DNA of 64,000 nt from positions 43,193-107,192 of the forward strand of contig NZ_BPQV01000017.1 of NCBI RefSeq assembly GCF_022179465.1, read 5' to 3'. Under the pieces are notes generated by a model. It saw nothing but the letters and a program-made list of their open reading frames with translations. It was not told the DNA's origin and made no database searches. The position numbers and the translations under genes are program-made. The DNA comes from Methylobacterium organophilum. Lineage in GTDB: Bacteria; Pseudomonadota; Alphaproteobacteria; Rhizobiales; Beijerinckiaceae. This document shows, piece after piece, positions 31,058 through 38,506 of this stretch; the first letter of the stretch is position 1; the number at the start of each line of letters is the position of its first letter.

Positions 31058-32578
31058 ATGGATGGCCAGCAAACCAAAATGCAGCGTCACAACATGACGG
31101 ATCTGTTGTTTTTTAGTCCCCTGCCTCCATCTCGCAACGGCATTGCGGATTATTCAGCCAGGGTTCTGGCAAAACTATCCTTGCGCTACAAGGTTACGGC
31201 ATTTGCCGAATCGTTGTTCGCCGAGGTTCCGGACGGGGTTTCGCTGGTCGATGAGGCGCTCGCGTTCCAGCACGTGTCGCCGGGCGCGAGGATCGTGTAT
31301 CAGCTCGGCAACAATCCCGGCCACGTCTTCGTGCTGCGCGCAGCTCTGCGCTATCCCGGCGTGGTCGTGCTGCACGATCCGCGTCTCCTGTACCTATATC
31401 AGGTCGCCGGCACTAAGACCCAGGATCTCTACGATTTGATGGTCGCCTCGAACCCTCGCGCAGCCCAATTTGCCCGCGACGCACGCTTGAACGGCCGCGG
31501 GCCGACCCGGATCGATCACGTGTTGTTCGATGCGCTGGCAGAGGTGCTGCGGGTCTCCCGCGCCATCGTGGTGCATTCCGAATATGCGCGCCAGTTGATC
31601 CGCCGCCATCACGGCGAGGCAGCGGCCGCGAAGGTGTCGGTCATCCCGCATTTCGCCTATCCCCCCGCGAAGCTGTCGCGAGAGGCCGCGCGGGCCGCCC
31701 TCAGTCTCAACCGGAACGCCTTCGTGGTGGTCACCGCGGGCTTCGTCCACCGCCGCAAGCGCTACGAATGGCTGATCGAGGCCCTGGACCAAGTAGTGCA
31801 GACGAACGCCCGGCCGGTGATCTGGATCCAGGCGGGCGAATTGCGGGAGGAGGAGGTGCCGATGTCCGCCCTCCTCGACCGTTTCCCGGCTGTGAAGGCG
31901 GTGTCGCGCGTTACGGGCTATCTCTCGGAGAGAGACCTCGACACCACCATCGCGGCAGCCGATGTCCTGGTGAACCTTCGCTTCCCCTCGGAGGGCGAGA
32001 GTTCAGGCTCGTTGGCCCGAGCGTTCGGGAACGGGACCTGCTGTCTCGTGTCGGATACGGCGGCGTTCAAGGAGATTCCGGCCGATGTCGCGGTCAAGAT
32101 CCCGACGATCGGGGCGCCGAGGATAATCGCTGCGGCCCTGAGCACCCTGTCGGAGAAACCTGCCCTGCGCGATGCCTTCGAGCGGCAAGCCGCGCACTAC
32201 GCGGTAACGGACCTGTCGATGGACCGCTATATCGCGCGCTTCTGCGAGGTCCTCGACGGCCTCGACGCGCCCGGTCTCGCCATGCCGGCCCCGCCCCCAC
32301 GTCCCGCGCTGCACCTCGCTCTTGATCCGGCCGTTGCGCGCCCGCGCCTTGCCGAGGCGCTCGCGGCACATCCGGCCGGGATCGAGGTCGTGATCAGCCC
32401 AATTGATGCCGCGGTCGCTGCGCGCCCGCTCCTCGACACCCTTCTGCCCGATCGCGCAGAGGCCCGGCACGTCCGCGTCGCACCCGTTTCGTCCGAAACC
32501 CGCACCGGAGAAGCAACCTACGAGCTCCGGCTGCATCTCTGCCGCAAGGTCGGTCTGCACTATGCGCCGGCGGCCTGA
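31058..32578 (+). CDS. Glycosyltransferase family 4 (GT-B) protein
   Basis: A 506-residue GT-B glycosyltransferase. The N-terminal motif FFSPLPPSRNGIADYSARVLAKL is the acceptor-side signature of GT4 enzymes. The C-terminal domain has VVTAGFVHRRKRYEWLIEAL and the donor-binding LRFPSEGESSGSLARAFGNG with the catalytic-type E..GS motif. Residues beyond about 410 form an extra domain (HLALDPAVARPRLAEAL...) of unknown role. AGGAA at 31045 favours the ATG at 31058; ATGs at 31052 and 31094 are in frame. The 262 bases before it hold open but unconvincing frames and may be remnant DNA. Confidence 0.85.
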   Translation: MDGQQTKMQRHNMTDLLFFSPLPPSRNGIADYSARVLAKLSLRYKVTAFAESLFAEVPDGVSLVDEALAFQHVSPGARIVYQLGNNPGHVFVLRAALRYPGVVVLHDPRLLYLYQVAGTKTQDLYDLMVASNPRAAQFARDARLNGRGPTRIDHVLFDALAEVLRVSRAIVVHSEYARQLIRRHHGEAAAAKVSVIPHFAYPPAKLSREAARAALSLNRNAFVVVTAGFVHRRKRYEWLIEALDQVVQTNARPVIWIQAGELREEEVPMSALLDRFPAVKAVSRVTGYLSERDLDTTIAAADVLVNLRFPSEGESSGSLARAFGNGTCCLVSDTAAFKEIPADVAVKIPTIGAPRIIAAALSTLSEKPALRDAFERQAAHYAVTDLSMDRYIARFCEVLDGLDAPGLAMPAPPPRPALHLALDPAVARPRLAEALAAHPAGIEVVISPIDAAVAARPLLDTLLPDRAEARHVRVAPVSSETRTGEATYELRLHLCRKVGLHYAPAA

Positions 32579-32613
32579 CGGACACGCCACGCTCCCTTTG
32601 CATCGAGGCTGAT

Positions 32614-34170
32614 GTGGTTTCCCTGCGCAACATCCTGTCGATCAAGCGGGCATTCCGATCCGAGGAAGGCCGCAGCCTGCTGGAATCGGGCCTGTTCGAT
32701 GCCGCGTGGTACCAGAGGCATTACGCCGATGTCAGAGCCGCTCGCCGAGACCTGATATCCCATTACCTTTTCTCAGGTGCCGCGGAAGGCCGCTGGCCCA
32801 ACCCTTTGTTCGATCCCGTCTGGTACGCGGAGACATACCCAGAGGCCGTGAAGGACGGCACGTTGCCAATCCTCGCCTATCTGCGCGATGGGCTCGCCGC
32901 CGGCCAGCGGCCGAACCCGGTCTTCGACACGCGGTGGTACGTCGAGCGCTACCCCGATGTGCTCAGTTACGGCCAGCATCCCCTGATCCACTACCTGCGG
33001 CACGGCGTGCAGGATGGACGGGATCCGAGCCCCGACTTCAGCACCCTCTGGTACCTGGAACAGAATCCGGACGTCCGGGCAGCCGGTGAGCATCCCCTCG
33101 TCCATTACCTGCATTTCGGGATGCGTGAGGGGCGCCTCGCAGCGCCACTCCATATAGGCGACCGGACAACCGTCCATCTGATCGAGCCGATCATCCGCTT
33201 GGAGATGATGCAGCGGAGAGGCCAGGACGTCGCTCGGTATTCGGAAGACCTAGCCTTGCGCGCCCTCGCCAGCGCGGTATCGGCAGTGAGGCGCCTCGAT
33301 CCAGAAGCTCGATTCGTCGACGCCACATATCCGGACCACATCCTTCCCAGCCTCGTGCCGGAAACGGCAGTGGCTGCGCCTCCCGCGCTGCTCGAACGGG
33401 AGGATCGAGCCCAGTTCTACGCCGAGTTCCGCCAGCAGGGCGGCAACAAGCCGATCTTTGTCGGCGGCCTGCCGCACAGGCCCGAATCCCACGAATGGGT
33501 CTATGTCGGCGGATGCGATGGGCTGCCCCGCCGCCTCGGGCCGTCCCTCGCGTTGCGCTCCTTCTTGGTGCGGGATGAGCCAGCCCGCATTACGGATGCT
33601 CTCGCGGCAGAGCCGGCCGGAGCCACACGGGTCGATCTCGGTCCTGTCGACGTAGACGGTCTGCAGGTCGCGGCCTTGGTCGGCTCGGGACGGCGGACCG
33701 CGCTCCTCCCACCCGCGGACGAAGCGCCCGTTCTCGAGCGCATCCTACTCCTGCCCCAGCACCTCATCTGCGCCTCCGGCACGGCGGAGATGTCCGGGGA
33801 ACAATCCTGGATCTGGTGCGGGCCTGACCGAACCCTGCGTCTCGCGCTCGGGCGCCGACCTTTCACCCGGTCAACGCTCGGGATCGCTTTTCAGGCTATC
33901 GACGCAGGCATCGCCTCCCGTTGCCGTGATCTGCTGCACTTCCAATTCAACGGCCGGACAGTCCAGGCGGCGACGGCCATCGCGGGCCAAGACGGGGCGG
34001 CGCTCCTCACGCTTCCGCCGGTTCAGGAGGCCGAGCCACTGGTTCTGTCGATCGGCTGCCGCGAGGGCATCCGGCCCCCAGGTGACGGGCGCCTGCTCAC
34101 GATACACATCAAGGCCGTGACCTTGACGCCCACCAGTGCACAGCCGGTACCCCAGGAGACCAACGCCTGA
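32614..34170 (+). CDS. Repeat protein with WY..YPDV..HY modules, polysaccharide-associated, unknown function
   Basis: A 518-residue protein without a recognisable transferase core. Residues about 25-180 hold four tandem modules of about 38 residues (FDAAWYQRHYADVRAAR, FDPVWYAETYPEAVKDG, FDTRWYVERYPDVLSYG, STLWYLEQNPDVRAAG), each with a G..EGR.PNP-type end. These are the same modules as in the glycosyltransferase at 26751-28472. The C-terminal 340 residues look beta-rich (HFQFNGRTVQAATAIAG, PLVLSIGCREGI) and may bind sugar. The start is GTG at 32614. The stop overlaps the start of the next glycosyltransferase by one base (TGATG), so they are co-translated. Confidence 0.7.
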   Translation: MVSLRNILSIKRAFRSEEGRSLLESGLFDAAWYQRHYADVRAARRDLISHYLFSGAAEGRWPNPLFDPVWYAETYPEAVKDGTLPILAYLRDGLAAGQRPNPVFDTRWYVERYPDVLSYGQHPLIHYLRHGVQDGRDPSPDFSTLWYLEQNPDVRAAGEHPLVHYLHFGMREGRLAAPLHIGDRTTVHLIEPIIRLEMMQRRGQDVARYSEDLALRALASAVSAVRRLDPEARFVDATYPDHILPSLVPETAVAAPPALLEREDRAQFYAEFRQQGGNKPIFVGGLPHRPESHEWVYVGGCDGLPRRLGPSLALRSFLVRDEPARITDALAAEPAGATRVDLGPVDVDGLQVAALVGSGRRTALLPPADEAPVLERILLLPQHLICASGTAEMSGEQSWIWCGPDRTLRLALGRRPFTRSTLGIAFQAIDAGIASRCRDLLHFQFNGRTVQAATAIAGQDGAALLTLPPVQEAEPLVLSIGCREGIRPPGDGRLLTIHIKAVTLTPTSAQPVPQETNA

Positions 34171-35345
34171 TGAGCCGCACCGCGCCCCTCAGGGCCAGGC
34201 CCAGGATCCTGGTCGTCTCGCCCATGGCATCCCACCCTTTCAACCAAGGCAATTCGCTCCGGCTCCTGGCGTTCAACCGGGAATTGATGGCGCGCGGGGC
34301 ACGCATCGACCTCGTGTATTACGGCATGGAAGGACTGACGCCAGACGCCGAGGCGGCGATGCGGGCGGCCTGGGACGACTTCATCCACGTACCGAGCCAG
34401 CCGCTTGGCCGGCAATCCTACCCGACCTTCTGGGGCATTGATGATTGGTGCTCTGACGCGCTCTGCGACGTCGTTGATCGGCTCGCCGCTGCGCGCCGCT
34501 ACGACGCGATCGTCGTCAACTACACCTGGATGTCGCGGGTGCTGGAATTCTGCGACATCCCGGTCAAGATCATCGACACCCACGACATGTTCGCCGACCG
34601 GCGCGACAAGATGGTGGAGGCCGGCCTCGACCCGCGCTGGTTCTTCACCTCGGTGGCCGAGGAGCACAAAGCCTTCGCCCGGGCGGACATCGTGATCGGC
34701 ATCCAGGATGCGGAGAGCACCTTGATCGCCGAGCGGTTCGAGGGCCGAGTCATGACCGTAGGACATCCCCTCGACCTCGGCTTCCTGCTCGCGGATTCCG
34801 ACTCGGACCGGCCGCTGCCGTTCGGCTACTTCGCGAGCGGCAATCCCTGGAACAAACGCTCGGCCCTAGCCCTCGACGCCGCCCTGGCCACGCGGCCCCA
34901 CCGGACTTGGGCCATTGCCGGGACGATTTGCGAGAGCCGGCTGCACTTGAAGACCACCCCGCTCAAACTCGGCCGTCTCGACCATCCGCGGGATTTCTAC
35001 GATCACGTTGCCTGCGTGGTGAACCCGATGATCGGGGGCACCGGGCTCAAGATCAAGACCATCGAGGCGCTGTCATACGGCAGGCCCATCATTGGGACGA
35101 CGGCGGCATTCGAGGGTCTGCGACCCGCCCACCCATTCCACTGCTTCGCGAGCCCAGAGGCCTTGGCGGATGGCATGCAAGACTACGCGGCAAGCGCCGC
35201 GCTTCAGGAAGAGGTGGCCGGGGCGAGCCGCAGTCTCGCCGTCGCCTATGCGAGCGAAGTCACCGGACAATTCGATACGTTGATCGGTTCCATCGAGGAT
35301 CTCTCCCATGCTTGCCAGCGCCAGGGCCACAAAGAGCCCGTCTGA
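34170..35345 (+). CDS. Glycosyltransferase family 4-like (GT-B) protein
   Basis: A 391-residue GT-B glycosyltransferase. N-terminal features are ILVVSPMASHPFNQGNSLRLLAFNRELMARG and the segment VKIIDTHDMFADRRDKM, common in polysaccharide GT4-type enzymes. The C-terminal half has FGYFASGNPWNKRSALALDAAL and the donor-site stretch HVACVVNPMIGGTGLKIKTIEALSYGRPIIGT. All are intact. Translationally coupled to the repeat protein upstream by a one-base overlap. The linkage it forms is unknown. Confidence 0.87.
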   Translation: MSRTAPLRARPRILVVSPMASHPFNQGNSLRLLAFNRELMARGARIDLVYYGMEGLTPDAEAAMRAAWDDFIHVPSQPLGRQSYPTFWGIDDWCSDALCDVVDRLAAARRYDAIVVNYTWMSRVLEFCDIPVKIIDTHDMFADRRDKMVEAGLDPRWFFTSVAEEHKAFARADIVIGIQDAESTLIAERFEGRVMTVGHPLDLGFLLADSDSDRPLPFGYFASGNPWNKRSALALDAALATRPHRTWAIAGTICESRLHLKTTPLKLGRLDHPRDFYDHVACVVNPMIGGTGLKIKTIEALSYGRPIIGTTAAFEGLRPAHPFHCFASPEALADGMQDYAASAALQEEVAGASRSLAVAYASEVTGQFDTLIGSIEDLSHACQRQGHKEPV

Positions 35346-35349
35346 ATCC

Positions 35350-36678
35350 ATGCCGAGCGCCACAATCATCGACCGGTTTCCGTTCGAACACGGGCGCCTC
35401 ATCCCGGGCCAGATCCTCCTCACGGCTCGGGAGACGGTCCGCGTCTCCGGCCCCGTGCTCGCACTCGTCGAGGGGATCGAGATTGGCCGTAGCCGACCGC
35501 TCGGCACCTGCTTGCTGGGCGAGGAGGTGGCAATCTCCATCAGGCGCTTTCCATTCGTCGCGCTGCCATGTGAGATCCGCTTCTCTGACGAGGAGAGCCG
35601 CGAGGTGGCCCCCCCGATTCCGATCAGATCCGCGGCCGAGGCGATACGGCTAGCGGGCCCTGGCGAGATCACGTGCGATGGGCTGCGGATCGAGAATGGA
35701 GTCGTGATCGGCACAGTCACCAATGCGCTCAACGGGCTCGCAGTGCCGGTGTTGGTTGCGAAGGTCAACGAAGTCGTTCGTCAGGTCCAGATCGGTCCTA
35801 TGCACCTGCGCGACGAAGGCGGCAGCACTTGTCAGATTTCGCTTGCCCTCGAAGCCGGCGATCTGACCGAGACGGGCGCAAGCATCGGCATCCACACCCT
35901 GCCGAGCCTCGAGCCTATCGCCAGTCTCCACTTCGCTCGAACCGACCGAGACGCCCTGGCGGAGGCCGTGACGCAGTTGGAGGCGAAAGTCGCGCAGCTC
36001 GGCGCGAGAGCACGAATCGATGCCGTCAGCAACCGCCGCTTCTTGGAAGAGGCGATCGCGCATCAACAGATGCGCCTCAACGAAGTCATCGAATACTTCT
36101 CGGCCCTCGTCTATGACCGAGGCCTGCAGGCGCCGGACGATCCGAGCAGCGCCGCAGAGATCGACCAGACGGTCCAGGCCTTCTATGAGACCATCAGGCA
36201 GCCTCGGAGCGGCCGGATCGCTCCGTGCGCCAAGGATGTTCTGCGCCTCGATCCGGGACACGCATCCTATGGCGATGACTGGCACAGGCTGGAGACGACA
36301 GACGGTGTTGCCTCTCGATGGATGCCCAAATCCGCGACTTTGTTGAACCCGTTCGCGGACCGGCGTGCGACCGGCCTGCTCATCAGCGTGGTCTCCTACA
36401 TCGGCGACACGCCACCCGACCTCTTCCTGATGCTCGACAACGAAGCGGCGCTGTCGGGCGAGCCGCTTGGGTTGGTCGACGGCCGCAGCCATACCATCCG
36501 CTTCACCCTTCCCGCTCCGCGTTATTTCGGTGTGGCTCGCCTGATTGCGAGCCGCGCCACTCGTCCTGTCGATATCGACAAGGCATCCTCCGATACTAGG
36601 ACTCTATCGTTCAACATCTCGGGAGTGAGACTGCTGTTGGAGCCCGAGGAGGATGGGGTGAGGAACCTACCCAGCTAA
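35350..36678 (+). CDS. Unrecognised protein with central coiled coil, end of the glycosyltransferase operon
   Basis: A 442-residue soluble protein I do not recognise. The first 190 residues look beta-rich (LIPGQILLTARETVRVSG, NGLAVPVLVAKVNEVVR). A coiled-coil-like helix follows (DALAEAVTQLEAKVAQLGARARIDAVSNR...AHQQMRLNEVIEYF). The last 150 residues are again beta-rich and contain a lectin-like strand pattern (GTLLISVVSYIGD-type segment TGLLISVVSYIGDTPPD). No signal peptide or membrane span is seen. It starts four bases after the preceding stop (ATG at 35350; an earlier in-frame ATG at 35308 overlaps the GT). Context suggests polysaccharide assembly or chain-length control, as inference only. 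Confidence 0.6.
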   Translation: MPSATIIDRFPFEHGRLIPGQILLTARETVRVSGPVLALVEGIEIGRSRPLGTCLLGEEVAISIRRFPFVALPCEIRFSDEESREVAPPIPIRSAAEAIRLAGPGEITCDGLRIENGVVIGTVTNALNGLAVPVLVAKVNEVVRQVQIGPMHLRDEGGSTCQISLALEAGDLTETGASIGIHTLPSLEPIASLHFARTDRDALAEAVTQLEAKVAQLGARARIDAVSNRRFLEEAIAHQQMRLNEVIEYFSALVYDRGLQAPDDPSSAAEIDQTVQAFYETIRQPRSGRIAPCAKDVLRLDPGHASYGDDWHRLETTDGVASRWMPKSATLLNPFADRRATGLLISVVSYIGDTPPDLFLMLDNEAALSGEPLGLVDGRSHTIRFTLPAPRYFGVARLIASRATRPVDIDKASSDTRTLSFNISGVRLLLEPEEDGVRNLPS

Positions 36679-37009
36679 GTGTGCGACAGATTGCGACGGC
36701 ATCAGACGCGAAGAATAAATATCCATCCATACCTGTCCCGCGATACATCGCTTAAACTCAACAAAGTGTGCTTGATGACTGCGTCCACCAACAAATACCT
36801 CGGATGGCAATGAATTTCTATATCGATTGCACCAATTTCGCAGGCGCATCCGACATAACACATTCTTAAGCTAGGCCTATTTGCAAAATGATTTACGACA
36901 CAAAACCCTACTCACTTGAAGGTGCGCCAGCATGACTTAATTTTACGGGGTCTATGCTATCTATAATACATTCTCGCGCACTTTGTTTGCATTTAGTTGG
37001 GATACCGCC
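36679..37009. other. AT-rich intergenic region before the GT61-type gene
   Basis: About 330 bases with falling GC content. Minus-strand frame 36667-36861 is open for 64 codons (ending near VWMDIYSS) but has no supporting start signal, so I do not call it. The right end is very AT-rich and carries a possible promoter for the next gene. Confidence 0.5.
36962..36967 (+). promoter_or_regulatory. Possible -10 element (TATAAT) for the GT61-type gene
   Basis: An exact TATAAT lies 43 bases before the ATG at 37010 in an AT-rich stretch. No good -35 is seen at 16-18 bases; TTAATT at 36937 is 19 bases upstream. In such AT-rich DNA chance matches are common. Confidence 0.3.
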
Positions 37010-38125
37010 ATGCTAAAAGTTCAAAATTATACCTCCTGTGGAGAAGTTATGCCTTTTGGCATCAAGTCTCCACCATATAAGCGAACCATCCCTTTGATTT
37101 ATGGCCCTCGCGCAGAGTGGATGAAAGATATTATCTCTCAAAAAATTGATGAAGAAGTAAAAGCGCCCGACTTTGATATTATAAAATTTAAAAATGCTAC
37201 TATACATGGACCTGGAGTCGTAACATTGTCGGACAAAATATTGGTACAAGAAACATTACAAAACTGCGAGCACGACAAAACCCTTGGCAACATCCACCGC
37301 GTAGAGTCTGCAAATGGCTTTGAGTTGAATCACAACAATATTGTCAAAAGATTGGATGGCAATTTTATTCACATAAAAGTCCAATGGGACGGAAATTATG
37401 GCCACTGGCTAATAGAGTGCCTTCCGCGCCTAATTTTGCTTTCGAAGAGCATCTCTATACAGGGATTTAAGATTATTGTTTCCGGAAACGGTGGAAAAAT
37501 CGATCAGGTTTATGTTGATAGCTTGGCAACAATTGGCATTGCCCCAGAAGATATATTCTTTAGTCAATACAATAATTACTATTTTGATGAAGTGATTTAC
37601 CCGAGCCCGATTACTATTCAACCGTGGATAAAATCACCACTTTCCGTGGTTGCCTTGGATGAATTGTGCGCCTCCATCATTGCAGAATCAACAGAGAAGC
37701 CTATCGCATACTCAAGCAAAATTTTTATTGAACGCCCCAACACATCACGTCGCTCGTTATTAAATATCGAAATAATACAAGACATCGCTTCAAAAAATGG
37801 GTTTGCTATTGTAAATCCCAGTAAAATGAGCTTTCACCAACAAGTTCTTACGTTTGCAAATGCTGAAGCTGTCGTAGGAGTCTTGGGTGCAGAATGCACA
37901 AATATCGTATTTAGCAAGCCTGGCGTAAAGTTTTTCGGTCTTTCTCCTGAAAATATGCAGGACGATTTTTTTTGGGATCTGGTTTCTTTAAAAAAAGGCC
38001 AGTACATTTCACTTCATGGATTAAGTAACGACGAAAATAATGACATGAATTCTTCGTTTTCAATTGACGCTAATATATTTGAACAACTTTTAGAAAAATT
38101 TTTTAGGGCCGACCAAACATCTTAG
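37010..38125 (+). CDS. Glycosyltransferase family 61-type (DUF563) protein, strongly AT-rich
   Basis: A 371-residue protein with the hallmarks of GT61/DUF563 capsule-type glycosyltransferases: VQWDGNYGHWLIECLPRLILL (conserved His and acidic residue) and, near the C-terminus, ANAEAVVGVLGAECTNIVFSKPG. The ATG at 37010 was chosen over a TTG at 36983. Its GC content is far below the rest of the window and its codons end in A/T, so it was almost surely acquired from a low-GC donor. It has no close operon partner; the flanking 300-400 bases on both sides are equally AT-rich. The sugar transferred is unknown. Confidence 0.8.
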   Translation: MLKVQNYTSCGEVMPFGIKSPPYKRTIPLIYGPRAEWMKDIISQKIDEEVKAPDFDIIKFKNATIHGPGVVTLSDKILVQETLQNCEHDKTLGNIHRVESANGFELNHNNIVKRLDGNFIHIKVQWDGNYGHWLIECLPRLILLSKSISIQGFKIIVSGNGGKIDQVYVDSLATIGIAPEDIFFSQYNNYYFDEVIYPSPITIQPWIKSPLSVVALDELCASIIAESTEKPIAYSSKIFIERPNTSRRSLLNIEIIQDIASKNGFAIVNPSKMSFHQQVLTFANAEAVVGVLGAECTNIVFSKPGVKFFGLSPENMQDDFFWDLVSLKKGQYISLHGLSNDENNDMNSSFSIDANIFEQLLEKFFRADQTS

Positions 38126-38506
38126 TATTAATTAATTTTAATATTTACAGCTGATAAAATTGTTATTCATACAATCTGTCTTGACAAATATCAATTATTA
38201 CTAAAAGCAATTTTATTTTTCACCCTCGATACGATTATCTGTGCTTAATAAAAATATTTCTGACATCAATAGTTTATAAGCACGTGAGAAATGCAATAAA
38301 TCGCGGTTGCCGCGAAGACTAACTTCACCTACCGTTAGATAAATAATTATTTGTTAATATAAAAACCAGAGGCTATTTTTTGTTCCAGAAAACTGGAAAC
38401 AGAGGGATCAGTGACCTGCCCACAGAAGCGGCGGCAAAACAAAAACCCAAGCAGGAATGATTGGTTGCTGATAGCGGGAAGTCTCCACCAATTCGCCAGT
38501 CACACC
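38126..38506. other. AT-rich intergenic region closing the polysaccharide island
   Basis: About 380 bases with no gene I can support. It stays AT-rich to about 38380 and then turns GC-rich within roughly 100 bases before the fbiC stop, marking the right boundary of the low-GC island. No inverted repeat with a T run serving fbiC was seen. Confidence 0.5.

Noticed and set aside
36667-36861. 64-codon minus-strand frame before the GT61-type gene
   Set aside because: Some stretches look protein-like, but there is no ribosome site or neighbour to support it, and it may be a fragment.
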